DNA of 64,000 nt, from assembly GCA_029255685.2 (NCBI GenBank), contig CM055317.2, forward strand, positions 15,083,501 through 15,147,500, written 5' to 3'. This document shows, one piece after another, positions 12,742 through 23,420 of this stretch. This stretch comes from Silene conica. Taxonomy: Eukaryota; Streptophyta; Magnoliopsida; Caryophyllales; Caryophyllaceae. Position 1 is the stretch's first letter. Each line of letters opens with the position of its first letter. A program made the position numbers and the translations under genes. The notes below the pieces were generated by a model. It had not been told where the DNA came from and searched no databases. It worked only from the letters and a program-made list of their open reading frames with translations.

Positions 12742-13090
12742 CCTCCAATTTGATTCATGAGTTACTGTGGTAACTTTTTATTTTAGTTGTTGAAAACTTA
12801 AAACTTTAAATTTAACTTAACTTTTTGTAGGAGTTGTAATTGACATTATAACTGTAATTCTAATGTCAATTCCAACTTCTAACTGTTTTTGGGTAAGGTT
12901 AGCTTTGTCTAGATCACATATATTTTTGGGATGTTAAACTTTGCTCATTTGTGATCATGTGAGCTAGATCAACCATGAAAGTTTTTGGGTATAACTCTTG
13001 CTTGGGTGCTAATGATACATGATGTCGTATAATGCATGATTGTTTCAGGTTTCACAAATCTTCATTTTTGATATAATAATGGTAGTACAT
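12742..13090. other. Short AT-rich spacer between MULE and GRF gene
   Basis: About 350 bp between the convergent MULE transposase and the zinc-finger ORF. No feature recognised. Confidence 0.5.
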
Positions 13091-13422
13091 TTACTTCATT
13101 ATAATATATATTAAAATCATATACATTAGTATCCCTAATTTGAAACTAAATTTAAGCATTTCAGATAAATATGCAATTTCTTTTTTCAAGTCATAAATGC
13201 TAGTTGTTTGTTCCTTCAATTTCTTCTTAAACTCTTGTATTGCATTAACATCATGAAATTCTGCAGCTTCCTCTCGAACCAACTCATTCATGTCTTTATT
13301 TTTTGCTTTGCACCATTGAAAACATTCACATTCATCACATTTGTAGTACAATCTTGATGGGTTTGCTGCCAAAGGTCCAGATGACCTTTTGTTGAATTTC
13401 TTCTTACATTTAGGACAATTTT
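13091..13422 (-). pseudogene. GRF-type zinc-finger gene, 3' portion (split by gypsy insertion)
   Basis: The minus-strand ORF continues across the 9.58-kb gypsy element: 23007-23064 (start) plus 13091-13422 give 390 nt, 129 codons and a stop, in frame with no other lesion. The protein begins MSSSSNPRS, then has NCPKCKKKF, NPSRLYYKCDEC and CFQWCK, the Cys/aromatic pattern of plant GRF zinc fingers. A coiled-coil-like segment (VNAIQEFKKKLKEQ) and a hydrophobic C-terminal helix (GILMYMILIYIIM) follow. Plant GRF proteins of about 130 aa with this layout are common; their function is poorly known. The insertion truncates the protein inside the zinc finger. It is convergent with the MULE, so it may be an element-borne ORF rather than a host gene. 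Confidence 0.8.
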
Positions 13423-14580
13423 TGTAACGTTCTGCGATTTGGATGAATCTTTGTGATGTTTTATGCCTTAGGTACGTTTGTGTTGTTTGTTTTCTCATCT
13501 GAGCATTGTTGAACTTCGGGACGAAGTTCATTTGAAGGGGGGAAGACTGTAATACCCCGAAAAATTTAGTTATTTGATTCGAATTTATGTTTTATTATAT
13601 GTTATGTCGATGAATTTACTATGTTACGATGTTACATATGGTGTTGGTACTTGTGTCGTTTAAATGGTTAATAAGTGTAGTCGGTGGGGTTCGACCTTGT
13701 GACTATCGGACACATGAGACTTTGGTAGAGGATGGGCCTCGTTTTGTGTGAAATATACAGCCCACGAGCTAAAACCCTAAGAAAACAAAAAGAAAAACAC
13801 TCAGCCTCTATGCCATCTTATATTAGGCTGCTACTCTACTTCTACCCTAATCTACACACAACCACCACCCCAAGATCTTAGCCGCCATATCAGAGAAGAG
13901 GAAGGACGCTCGGAACAGTAGGTCAGACCACCCTAGGCAACCTCGTTTTGGCCGTGAAGTAGGTAAGTCACAGTCCCTGTTTACCGTGTTGTTCCTGTGT
14001 CCTTAGTTTTGTTTTAATTCGAAGGGTGTAGGGACGTGGTTGTCAGGCGTGGTTGACATGGTGGTCTTCTCTGTAGTCAAGGTTGTGTCGTGGGGAGTAG
14101 TGTTGGTATGATTAAGTGGTGGTGGTGTTATCGATGGAGAGGGGTTTAGAGGTCTGTTCACCGCAATATAAATAAGGGTCAGGGTTTCTGGTTGTTCAGG
14201 TCAGGGAGTCGGTTTGGGGGTGGTATTACTGGCGACTCGGGGGAGGTCTAAACAGTAATACCACCGTGTGTCTACAGTGTGTTTGTCGTAGGTGGTTTTG
14301 GTAGTAGTTGTGGGCGGTGTTAGCGGTGGTAGATGGGGTCGACAGGGTCTGCTTTCAGACTGGTTAGAGTACAGGTGGGGAGTCAGACCTGAGTTGTTGG
14401 GCTCTGGTCTGACTCGCCGGCAGTTGGCGCGTGGGTTGGTGGTGTCAGGGGTGTTGTGTGGTGTCGGCTGTGTCAAGGGAGGGTGTCCGGTGGTGGTCGA
14501 AATGGTGGTGCTTGGTGGTGTAGTGGGTTGAAGTCGGGGTAAGGGTTAAGGAGTCGGGTTTCTTTTGGTTCTTGGTGTTT

Positions 14581-14665
14581 GGTGTTTTGTTTTATTATTA
14601 TTATTTTTATTATTACTATTATTATTATTAGAGATATTATTATCATTATTATGATTATTGTTATT
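14581..14665 (+). repeat. ATT trinucleotide-rich microsatellite in the LTR
   Basis: Interrupted (ATT)n run; an equivalent copy lies in the 3' LTR near 21968-22050. Confidence 0.8.
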
Positions 14666-15088
14666 TATGGTAGTATGGTTTTCTTTTAGTAAAGATTTTA
14701 TTTTAATAAGGAATTTATTGTGGGAGTTATTTATGGGGAAACTTATATATGGGTAGTAATGTACTTTTGAATTTCAAACCAAGTTACTATTTGTGGCAGT
14801 TGCTATTTATAGGAAGTTACTATAAATGGAATGTGTGTACGTGTTACGTGAGTAGGAAGTTTATTAATTAAGTAATATATATTTTAGGTGGCAAGTTTCG
14901 TGTGGAACACTTTTAACGCGCTTGGACGTATCTGCATTTCCTGCTATTTCAGGTAGGGGAAATACGATGCATATCATAATGATTACTCAGTTGTTAATAA
15001 TGATTACCATGAATATTTTATACTAATACTTGGTTGGTATATTATGATATTTGTTTATATATATTCTGTGATACGATATGAGCTGAGG

Positions 15089-15220
15089 AGATAAAAGGGT
15101 CTGTGTGGCGTGGAGAAAAAAGGGTCTGTGTTTGGTGCGGAGATAAAAGGGTCTGTGTGGCGCGGAGATAAAGGGTCTGTGTTTGGTGCGGAGGAAAAGG
15201 GTCTGTGATTCGGAGTGGAG
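15089..15220 (+). repeat. Imperfect tandem repeat in the LTR (GGAGATAAAAGGGTCTGTGT)
   Basis: Five imperfect units of about 22-30 bp sharing GGAGA(T)AAAAGGGTCTGTG. The same array is present in the 3' LTR at about 22476-22607 with one visible difference (ggtct versus ggttt). Confidence 0.85.
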
Positions 15221-15617
15221 ATATTCAGCTTTCTATTTATAGTAATGTTTTCTATTTATGGTTTTCCCTACTCAACCTCGTGGTTGACCCTGTGTATTCG
15301 TGATCACCTGTGATGAACCAATTATTGGGGAGCAGATTGACAGGTTAAAGACTATGGGAGCTTAGGGAAGTGAGAAGCTTGGACCCGGACCTGTTTAGAG
15401 CATAGATCACTTGAGAATAGTCTATGAGTTGTACTTTCTTTTTGATCCGAACAGTTTTATCTTTTGGTTATGTAAGAACATGTTTGAGTTTAAATTTAAT
15501 TTAAAGTACTGTTTATCTTCCTTTGTATCTACTGCCTCGGGAAACCGAGATGGTAACACCTGTATTTATCTGAGGAGTCCTAGTCCAGGCCCTTAAATAA
15601 ATGGGGGTGTTACAAAG

Positions 15618-15630
15618 TGGTATCAGAGAG
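15618..15630 (+). other. Primer-binding site of the gypsy element
   Basis: tggtatcagagag three bases after the 5' LTR matches the 3' end of initiator tRNA-Met except for the final bases, as is usual in plant gypsy elements. Confidence 0.85.
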
Positions 15631-16165
15631 AACGATCCTCAGGCCTAACTTAATGAACCCAATGAATGTAGGAGAGTCTAAATAAAATGAACCCCGGGAT
15701 AGGACTGTTAGGAGCACACAAAAGGGGAAGTATGAGTCTGGGGCCCCCTCACACCGAACCATAGGCCCTATCAGTCTTACCCGGGAACCCAGAGTGCATA
15801 TACGAGAGAAAAGGGTAGAATAGGAGGAGGTGAAAGTGATAGCATACTGTGAAAAGTATGTTATGAGAATTCTGATCATAAGAAACTTTTGGAAAAGCCG
15901 GAAGGGGCATGAGCATGAATGAACCTCTATTTGTTTGAATAAAAGGTATATCTTGTTGTGGTATGTTAAGTGATATGAAACATGCTAGTAATTCTTCTTT
16001 CATCATGTCTAGTGATATGCGGTTATGTGGGCCCTGAGCCATGTTATATAAGAAAAACTACTCTATATGATAAGTGTTTATAGATTTTGAATGCTTAGGG
16101 AGCATAGCCCTAAACCAAATGGGTACCCATGTACGTCGGGACTCATTCTTTTCTTGTTTTATAGT
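15631..16165 (+). other. Untranslated leader of the gypsy element
   Basis: About 535 bp between the primer-binding site and the gag start codon. No long ORF; nothing further recognised. Confidence 0.6.
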
Positions 16166-19100
16166 ATGCCTCCGCGAAGAGAGAATGCCGTTAACATCAC
16201 CCAAGAGGAGGTGGACCGTTTGATAGCTGAAAATGAGGCCCTAAAGGCCAAACGAATGGACTCCGCGAAGATGAGCACAATCATCGCAAGACACCACCCT
16301 ACCCAATTCACAGGGGAGGGGGAACCTCATCTGTTAGGAGCTTGGTGCCGGGAATTCGATAACCTGTTCGAGTTGCTGGATTGCCCTGAAGAATTGAAGG
16401 TAGACCAGGCTGCCCACTATCTGAGGGGTATGGCTAGAGATTGGTGGACCGCGAATAAGGGAGAGCTCCGGGAAGCAGCTACAGAGGGTGGATCCGCGTT
16501 TGTTCCATGGGACGCATTCCAGGGGGTTCTGAACGAGGCGTTTCTACCAGAATTCCAAAAGAGCAAGCTGAGGGAGGAGTTCGACTCATTCACGATGTCG
16601 GAGGACATGACCGTAGAGGTTTACTACAGGAAATTCATCCAGCTGGTACACTATGTGAGAGATATGGGATTTGACGATGCTATGCTAGCCATGAAATTTG
16701 AGAGGGGGTTATCAATCGCCGTCAAGAAGCGACTGATTGCAGCTCCGCCCACCACAGTCCGTGACATCTATTTAAGGGCTGGGGCGGCGGAGAGGCTATC
16801 GGATATGATTAAGGCGGACAAGAAGTCCAAGTCAGAAAAGAGGAAGGCTGAACTAGTAGCTGAGGGTTCAGGATCGAAAAAGCCAAGTAATAACAAGTAC
16901 AGTGGGTATTTCGGAAGTAGTGCCTCTAGTGGTGGGAGGAACCAGAGTGGGGGCAACTTCAGGAGTGGAGGTGCTGGTAGTGGTTCGGTGGGAGTGGTCT
17001 GTTTCGGCTGCGGGAAGATTGGGCACAAGCAAGCAGTATGTCGTTCTTCTGGAGGGAGTCAGTCCGGGGGTTACCGCACACCTACATCAGGATATCAGGG
17101 ATCTCGCACTCAGACCTATGGCAGCAGTGGCTATCGCACACCCATGGCAAACTATGGTGGGGGTGCGAAGTCCGGAGGCAGCAGCAACTACCAGAGGAAC
17201 TACAACAACAACAATCAGAACCGTTCATATCAAAATCAGTACAATGGAGGTGGGAACAGCAACAAGACGGGGACGGCAGGAAATCAGCAAGCTGGGACAT
17301 CGGGTGCCAGCCAGAGTGGGGTCAAGTCCAGTGGCAACCTCTTTGCCATGGGAAAGCAGGCCGCTCAAGAGGACGCTCATGTGGTTACTGGTACTTTTCT
17401 TGTGAACTCTAAACCTACTTTCGTACTTTTCGATTCCGGTGCCACCCATTCTTTTGTGTCTAGAGACCATGTTAGAATTTTGGGGCTTGAGAGGTTCGAC
17501 TGGGTCGAGGACTCAGTGACCATACCTTCAGGAGAGTCAATAGCTTGTAATAGAGTCTATGGAAGTGTACCCATCAGAATCGGGGAAGCAATGTTCTATT
17601 GTGATCTCATAGAATTTCCGCTGGGAGGTTTTGAGGTGATCCTAGGGATGGATTGGCTGGGGAAGTATAGGGCTTTTATCGACTGTCATCAAAAGAAAAT
17701 TTCCTTGAAGGGACCCAAGGGAGTGAGGGTATCCTACAAGGGGTATAGAGTCAAACCAAAGATCAAATTTATATCTGTCAATACCCTGAAGTCTAGTTTG
17801 CGGAAAGGAGAAAGCCTAATTTTGTGCCAAATGTGGAATTGTGAGGCTGAGACCCCCAAGACTAGTGAGATACCTGTAGTACGGGAGTTTGAGGGAGTAT
17901 TTCGAGACGACGTGCCCGGGTTACCGCCGAGGAGGGAAGTGGAATTTTCCATTGACCTAAAACCAGGGGCGGGACCAATATCTAAATCACCGTACCGTAT
18001 GGGACCAAAAGAGATGGAGGAGTTGAAGAAGCAATTGGATGAGCTAGCTGAGAAAGGGTTCATCCGACCCAGTGTGTCGCCATGGGGAGCACCTGTTTTA
18101 TTTGTGAAAAAGAAGGATGGGAGTTTGAGGTTGTGTGTTGACTACCGAGAACTGAATAATGTAACCATCAAGAATCGCTATCCGTTGCCGAGGATTGACG
18201 ACTTGTTCGATCAGTTAAGTGGGGCTGGGGTTTTCTCCAAGATTGATTTGAGATCCGGGTATCATCAATTGAGGATAAAGGATGAAGATATTCCAAAGAC
18301 CGCTTTCCGAACGAGGTATGGCCACTATGAATTTGTGGTTATGCCCTTTGGATTGACTAATGCTCCTGCTGTGTTCATGGACTTGATGAATCGAGTCTTC
18401 AGCCCGTATCTCGACAAGTTCGTGGTAGTATTTATCGATGATATCCTGGTATATTCCAAGAATGCAGAGGAGCACGAAGATCATTTGAGGAAGGTACTTC
18501 GGACTTTGGAGGAACATAAACTCAATGCTAAGTTGAGTAAGTGTGAATTCTGGTTGGAGAAAGTGGCGTTTCTGGGACATGTCATTTCCAAAGAGGGGGT
18601 ATCTGTTGACCCTAGTAAAATTGAAGCTGTGACTAAGTGGCAAAGTCCGAAGAATGTGGGTGAGATCCGAAGTTTTCTGGGGTTAGCAGGTTATTACCGG
18701 AGATTCGTCAAAGACTTTTCAAAGATAGCAAAGCCGCTGACGTCGTTAATGAGGAAGGAGAACCGTTTTGTCTGGGATGAGAGTTGTAAGAAGGCCTTCC
18801 TGACTCTTAAGGAACGCCTGACAACAGCTCCTATCCTTGCTTTGCCAGTAGGGAGTGATAACTTCGAAGTTTATACTGACGCTTCCAAGCATGGGTTGGG
18901 TTGTGTGCTAATGCAGAATGGGAGAGTGATCGCGTATGCTTCTCGCCAGTTGAAGACCTACGAAGCGAATTATCCGACTCATGACTTGGAATTGGGCGCT
19001 GTGGTCTTTACACTGAAATTGTGGCGTCATTACCTTTATGGAGCCACTTTTAAGGTGTTTTCTGACCATAAGAGCCTGAAATATATCTACACCCAGAAGG

Positions 19101-19384
19101 AGTTGAACATGAGGCAGAGGAGGTGGATAGAGTTGATCGGGGATTATGATATGCAGATTGTCTACCACGAAGGCAAGGCAAATGTGGTAGCTGACGCTCT
19201 CAGTAGGAAGTCAATACATGCTTTGGATTGTGCCAGATCGAGAGGGAGGTTGTATGGTGAACTAAGGGAGATGGGAATATTCATGATCCGGAAAGGGGAC
19301 ACTCTTGGTGACTTGTCAGTGGAGCCTGAATTGTATGGGGAGATTCGGGAGTTACAGCAGAACGATGAGAGAATCCAGAAGTAG
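16166..19384 (+). CDS. Gypsy gag-protease-RT-RNase H polyprotein (ends at an in-frame TAG)
   Basis: I take ATG 16166 ([10 protein letters not shown]) as start because upstream codons are leader-like. Gag is followed by a CCHC knuckle ([14 protein letters not shown], near 17005) amid Gly/Ser/Gln-rich linkers. The aspartic protease has FDSGATHSF (near 17430). Reverse transcriptase shows [11 protein letters not shown], then MPFGLTNAP and the catalytic [11 protein letters not shown] (near 18430). RNase H begins at [10 protein letters not shown] (near 18870). The TAG at 19382-19384 lies between RNase H and integrase; the frame continues open into the integrase. This stop would prevent a full-length Gag-Pol unless read through. 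All catalytic motifs upstream are intact. Confidence 0.95.
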   Translation: MPPRRENAVNITQEEVDRLIAENEALKAKRMDSAKMSTIIARHHPTQFTGEGEPHLLGAWCREFDNLFELLDCPEELKVDQAAHYLRGMARDWWTANKGELREAATEGGSAFVPWDAFQGVLNEAFLPEFQKSKLREEFDSFTMSEDMTVEVYYRKFIQLVHYVRDMGFDDAMLAMKFERGLSIAVKKRLIAAPPTTVRDIYLRAGAAERLSDMIKADKKSKSEKRKAELVAEGSGSKKPSNNKYSGYFGSSASSGGRNQSGGNFRSGGAGSGSVGVVCFGCGKIGHKQAVCRSSGGSQSGGYRTPTSGYQGSRTQTYGSSGYRTPMANYGGGAKSGGSSNYQRNYNNNNQNRSYQNQYNGGGNSNKTGTAGNQQAGTSGASQSGVKSSGNLFAMGKQAAQEDAHVVTGTFLVNSKPTFVLFDSGATHSFVSRDHVRILGLERFDWVEDSVTIPSGESIACNRVYGSVPIRIGEAMFYCDLIEFPLGGFEVILGMDWLGKYRAFIDCHQKKISLKGPKGVRVSYKGYRVKPKIKFISVNTLKSSLRKGESLILCQMWNCEAETPKTSEIPVVREFEGVFRDDVPGLPPRREVEFSIDLKPGAGPISKSPYRMGPKEMEELKKQLDELAEKGFIRPSVSPWGAPVLFVKKKDGSLRLCVDYRELNNVTIKNRYPLPRIDDLFDQLSGAGVFSKIDLRSGYHQLRIKDEDIPKTAFRTRYGHYEFVVMPFGLTNAPAVFMDLMNRVFSPYLDKFVVVFIDDILVYSKNAEEHEDHLRKVLRTLEEHKLNAKLSKCEFWLEKVAFLGHVISKEGVSVDPSKIEAVTKWQSPKNVGEIRSFLGLAGYYRRFVKDFSKIAKPLTSLMRKENRFVWDESCKKAFLTLKERLTTAPILALPVGSDNFEVYTDASKHGLGCVLMQNGRVIAYASRQLKTYEANYPTHDLELGAVVFTLKLWRHYLYGATFKVFSDHKSLKYIYTQKELNMRQRRWIELIGDYDMQIVYHEGKANVVADALSRKSIHALDCARSRGRLYGELREMGIFMIRKGDTLGDLSVEPELYGEIRELQQNDERIQK

Positions 19385-20767
19385 CGTTTGATGGTGGAAA
19401 ATGGGAATGGTGATGGAGTATCCAAGTTCAGCATTCATACCGATGGTAGTTTGAGGTTCAGTGGGCGATGGTGTGTACCAAATGTTGAGGAGCTAAAGAA
19501 GAAGATCCTGACTGAAGCTCATGCTACTCCTTATTCCGTTCACCCAGGGGGTGATAAGCTGTATAAGGACCTTAAGAAGACGTTTTGGTGGCCAAATATG
19601 AAGAAGGAGGTCGCAGAGTTTGTCTCGAGATGTTTAACTTGTCAGAAGGTGAAAGGGGAGCATAAGAGACCTCAAGGGAAAGTTCAACCGTTAGATGTGC
19701 CAGAGTGGAAGTGGGAGAATATTTCAATGGACTTTATCGTGGGGTTGCCTCGAACTCAGAGGGGCAACAACATGATTTGGGTGATCGTGGATCGTTTGAC
19801 CAAGTCAGCTCACTTTATTCCCATGAAAGATACCTGGAGTAAAGCCGAGTTGGCTAAGTCGTATGTTCAGAATGTAGTCAAACTACATGGCGTACCCAAA
19901 GATATTGTTTCTGATCGAGACTCGAGGTTTATATCCAGATTTTGGCAGGAGTTGCAGACTGCTTTGGGTACCCAATTGAAGATGAGTACAGCTTTTCATC
20001 CGGCTACTGACGGTCAGACGGAGAGAACGATCCAGACCCTAGAGGATATGTTGAGGGCTTGTGTACTTGAGTTCGGAGGATCTTGGGAGGATCGACTGGG
20101 GTTGATCGAGTTTTCTTATAATAACAGTTATCATGCAAGCATAGGCATGGCCCCTTTCGAGGCTCTCTACGGGAGGAAGTGTCGGAGCCCTGTGTGTTGG
20201 GACGATCGAGCTGATGTTGTTACTTTGGGACCAGATATGATTCAGGAGATGGTGGCGCAGGTTCAGATTATTCGTCAGAGGATGAGGGCCGCTCAAGATA
20301 GACAGAAGAGTTATGCCGATCTGAAGAGGAGCGATATTTCATTTGAGGTCGGAGAGAAGGTACTATTGAAAGTCTCTCCGATGAAGGGTGTGATGAGATT
20401 CGGCAAGCGTGGTAAATTGAGTCAGAAATTTATTGGGCCATTTGAGATCTTGGACAGAGTTGGAGAGGTGGCATATCGCTTAGCTTTGCCTCCAACCCTA
20501 TCCAAGGTCCATAATGTGTTCCATGTGTCCCAGTTGAGAAAGTACGTGAGTGATCCATCACATGTGCTTCAGCATGAGGTGATTGAGGTAGATGAGCAGT
20601 TGGCATATATTGAGACTCCGAGGGAAATTCTGGACAGGAAGGTACGAAAGACTCGCAATGGGGAGACGTCCTTGGTGAAGGTCTTGTGGACAAATCATAA
20701 TCAGGAGGAGGCTACGTGGGAGCCTGAGGCGTCCATGAGGGAGCGTTATCCACATTTGTTCGATTGA
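19385..20767 (+). CDS. Gypsy integrase with C-terminal chromodomain-like region (downstream of TAG)
   Basis: Same frame as the preceding ORF. The HHCC zinc-binding motif has HATPYSVHPG and CLTCQK (19515-19665). The DDE core has MDFIVGLP (near 19730), VSDRDSRF (near 19910) and a Glu after DGQTERTIQ. The C-terminus has HNVFHVSQLRKY and ends in TWEPEASMRERYPHLF, the chromodomain-like tail of the Tekay/Del chromovirus lineage. In chromoviruses this tail targets integration to heterochromatin. Without readthrough of the TAG it would not be made as part of the polyprotein. Confidence 0.95.
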   Translation, partial: RLMVENGNGDGVSKFSIHTDGSLRFSGRWCVPNVEELKKKILTEAHATPYSVHPGGDKLYKDLKKTFWWPNMKKEVAEFVSRCLTCQKVKGEHKRPQGKVQPLDVPEWKWENISMDFIVGLPRTQRGNNMIWVIVDRLTKSAHFIPMKDTWSKAELAKSYVQNVVKLHGVPKDIVSDRDSRFISRFWQELQTALGTQLKMSTAFHPATDGQTERTIQTLEDMLRACVLEFGGSWEDRLGLIEFSYNNSYHASIGMAPFEALYGRKCRSPVCWDDRADVVTLGPDMIQEMVAQVQIIRQRMRAAQDRQKSYADLKRSDISFEVGEKVLLKVSPMKGVMRFGKRGKLSQKFIGPFEILDRVGEVAYRLALPPTLSKVHNVFHVSQLRKYVSDPSHVLQHEVIEVDEQLAYIETPREILDRKVRKTRNGETSLVKVLWTNHNQEEATWEPEASMRERYPHLFD

Positions 20768-20795
20768 GGTAAGTTACGCGGACGTAACTTTTCTT

Positions 20796-20809
20796 TAAGG
20801 GGGGTGGAA
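20796..20809 (+). other. Polypurine tract of the gypsy element
   Basis: aaggggggtggaa directly before the 3' LTR; primes plus-strand DNA synthesis. Confidence 0.85.
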
Positions 20810-23001
20810 TGTAACGTTCTGCGATTTGGATGAATCTTTGTGATGTTTTATGCCTTAGGTACGTTTGTGTTGTTTGTTTTCTCATCTGAGCATTGTTGAA
20901 CTTCGGGACGAAGTTCATTTGAAGGGGGGAAGACTGTAATACCCCGAAAACTTTAGTTATTTGATTCGAATTTATGTTTTATTATATGTTATGTCGATGA
21001 ATTTACTATGTTACGATGTTACATATGGTGTTGGTACTTGTGTCGTTTAAATGGTTAATAAGTGTAGTCGGTGGGGTTCGACCTTGTGACTATCGGACAC
21101 ATGAGACTTTGGTAGAGGATGGGCCTCGTTTTGTGTGAAATATACAGCCCACGAGCTAAAACCCTAAGAAAACAAAAAGAAAAACACTCAGCCTCTATGC
21201 CACCTTATATTAGGCTGCTACTCTACTTCTACCCTAATCTACACACAACCACCACCCCAAGATCTTAGCCGCCATATCAGAGAAGAGGAAGGACGCTCGG
21301 AACAGTAGGTCAGACCACCCTAGGCAACCTCGTTTTGGCCGTGAAGTAGGTAAGTCACAGTCCCTGTTTACCGTGTTGTTCCTGTGTCCTTAGTTTTGTT
21401 TTAATTCGAAGGGTGTAGGGACGTGGTTGTCAGGCGTGGTTGACATGGTGGTCTTCTCTGTAGTCAAGGTTGTGTCGTGGGGAGTAGTGTTGGTATGATT
21501 AAGTGGTGGTGGTGTTATCGATGGAGAGGGGTTTAGAGGTCTGTTCACCGCAATATAAATAAGGGTCAGGGTTTCTGGTTGTTCAGGTCAGGGAGTCGGT
21601 TTGGGGGTGGTATTACTGGCGACTCGGGGGAGGTCTAAACAGTAATACCACCGTGTGTCTACAGTGTGTTTGTCGTAGGTGGTTTTGGTAGTAGTTGTGG
21701 GTGGTGTTAGCGGTGGTAGATGGGGTCGACAGGGTCTGCTTTCAGACTGGTTAGAGTACAGGTGGGGAGTCAGACCTGAGTTGTTGGGCTCTGGTCTGAC
21801 TCGTCGGCAGTTGGCGCGTGGGTTGGTGGTGTCAGGGGTGTTGTGTGGTGTCGGCTGTGTCAAGGGAGGGTGTCCGGTGGTGGTCGAAATGGTGGTGCTT
21901 GGTGGTGTAGTGGGTTGAAGTCGGGGTAAGGGTTAAGGAGTCGGGTTTCTTTTGGTTCTTGGTGTTTGGTGTTTTGTTTTATTATTATTATTTTTATTAT
22001 TACTATTATTATTATTAGAGATATTATTATCATTATTATGATTATTGTTATTTATGGTAGTATGGTTTTCTTTTAGTAAAGATTTTATTTTAATAAGGAA
22101 TTTATTGTGGGAGTTATTTATGGGGAAACTTATATATGGGTAGTAATGTACTTTTGAATTTCAAACCAAGTTACTATTTGTGGCAGTTGTTATTTATAGG
22201 AAGTTACTATAAATGGAATGTGTGTACGTGTTACGTGAGTAGGAAGTTTATTAATTAAGTAATATATATTTTAGGTGGCAAGTTTCGTGTGGAACACTTT
22301 TAACGCGCTTGGACGTATCTGCATTTCCTGCTATTTCAGGTAGGGGAAATACGATGCATATCATAATGATTACTCAGTTGTTAATAATGATTACCATGAA
22401 TGTTTTATACTAATACTTGGTTGGTATATTATGATATTTGTTTATATATATTCTGTGATACGATATGAGCTGAGGAGATAAAAGGGTTTGTGTGGCGTGG
22501 AGAAAAAAGGGTCTGTGTTTGGTGCGGAGATAAAAGGGTCTGTGTGGCGCGGAGATAAAGGGTCTGTGTTTGGTGCGGAGGAAAAGGGTCTGTGATTCGG
22601 AGTGGAGATATTCAGCTTTCTATTTATAGTAATGTTTTCTATTTATGGTTTTCCCTACTCAACCTCGTGGTTGACCCTGTGTATTCGTGATCACCTGTGA
22701 TGAACCAATTATTGGGGAGCAGATTGACAGGTTAAAGACTATGGGAGCTTAGGGAAGTGAGAAGCTTGGACCCGGACCTGTTTAGAGCATAGATCACTTG
22801 AGAATAGTCTATGAGTTGTACTTTCTTTTTGATCCGAACAGTTTTATCTTTTGGTTATGTAAGAACATGTTTGAGTTTAAATTTAATTTAAAGTACTGTT
22901 TATCTTCCTTTGTATCTACTGCCTCGGGAAACCGAGATGGTAACACCTGTATTTATCTGAGGAGTCCTAGTCCAGACCCTTAAATAAATGGGGGTGTTAC
23001 A
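20810..23001 (+). repeat. 3' LTR of the gypsy element
   Basis: 2,192 bp, same length as the 5' LTR and nearly identical. Differences seen include gaaaactttag (versus gaaaaatttag), gccacctta (versus gccatctta), gtgggtggtg (versus gtgggcggtg) and tccagaccc (versus tccaggccc). Confidence 0.96.
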
Positions 23002-23006
23002 ATTTT

Positions 23007-23064
23007 TGTTATCAATTTGCACCCCTTTTGAATTATTAGATCTTGGGTTAGATGATGAAGACAT
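23007..23064 (-). pseudogene. GRF-type zinc-finger gene, 5' portion with start codon
   Basis: Encodes the first 19 codons (MSSSSNPRSN... to the NCPKC junction) of the gene whose remainder is at 13091-13422. The gypsy insertion with its ATTTT duplication separates the two. Joining across the insertion preserves frame, which fixes the insertion point. Confidence 0.8.
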
Positions 23065-23420
23065 TATTTGTAGTAGGAATATTGTATTTAACATTATAAT
23101 AATAGAACAAACTAGAACAACAAAGTCTTGATGAAGGCGAACAAAAAATCTTGTTTTATACCATCGCGGGAAAAAAATATTTGGAGTCATAGATCACTAC
23201 GAAAAAACTTCCTGGAGTCCCAAATTGTAATCCCTCTGTCCCGTTCATTTATTTTTCTATTCTATTTTTGGGTGTCTCAATTGTTCTGTCTGTTTTATGT
23301 TACATTTGATGGGCTATTTGAACGTTCACAATCAATTTGGCGTAATTGTCATCTTATAATTAACCACCTTATCTTTTCTTAATTTATGTGTTCAAATTAA
23401 AGGACAATTATTAACGAGAC

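Larger units (their letters stand above)
13423..15614 (+). repeat. 5' LTR of the gypsy element
   Basis: 2,192 bp, TGTAAC...GTTACA. Contains a palindrome (GAACTTCGGGACGAAGTTC) and a second polypurine-like run (gaaggggggaagactg) about 110 bp inside the LTR, GT-rich sequence at 14290-14530, an ATT microsatellite at 14590-14660 and tandem repeats at 15089-15220. The promoter and transcription start are not resolved. Confidence 0.96.
13423..23001 (+). mobile_element. Ty3/gypsy chromovirus (Tekay/Del-like), nearly complete
   Basis: 9,579-bp element with LTRs of 2,192 bp each starting TGTAAC and ending GTTACA. It is flanked by the 5-bp duplication ATTTT (13418-13422 and 23002-23006) and inserted in the GRF zinc-finger ORF. 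A tRNA-iMet-type primer-binding site, gag, protease, RT, RNase H, integrase and a C-terminal chromodomain-like region follow in gypsy order, then a polypurine tract. By eye I count about eight differences between the LTRs (one transversion, the rest transitions), roughly 0.4%, so the insertion is young. A single in-frame TAG between RNase H and integrase breaks pol. Confidence 0.96.

Noticed and set aside
14201..14531. ORFs of 79-91 codons in the gypsy LTR on both strands
   Set aside because: They lie in GT-rich LTR sequence, recur identically in the other LTR and have low-complexity composition.
16902..17412. 167- and 124-codon ORFs inside gag
   Set aside because: Alternative frames of the Gly/Ser/Gln-rich gag linker, which is naturally poor in stops.
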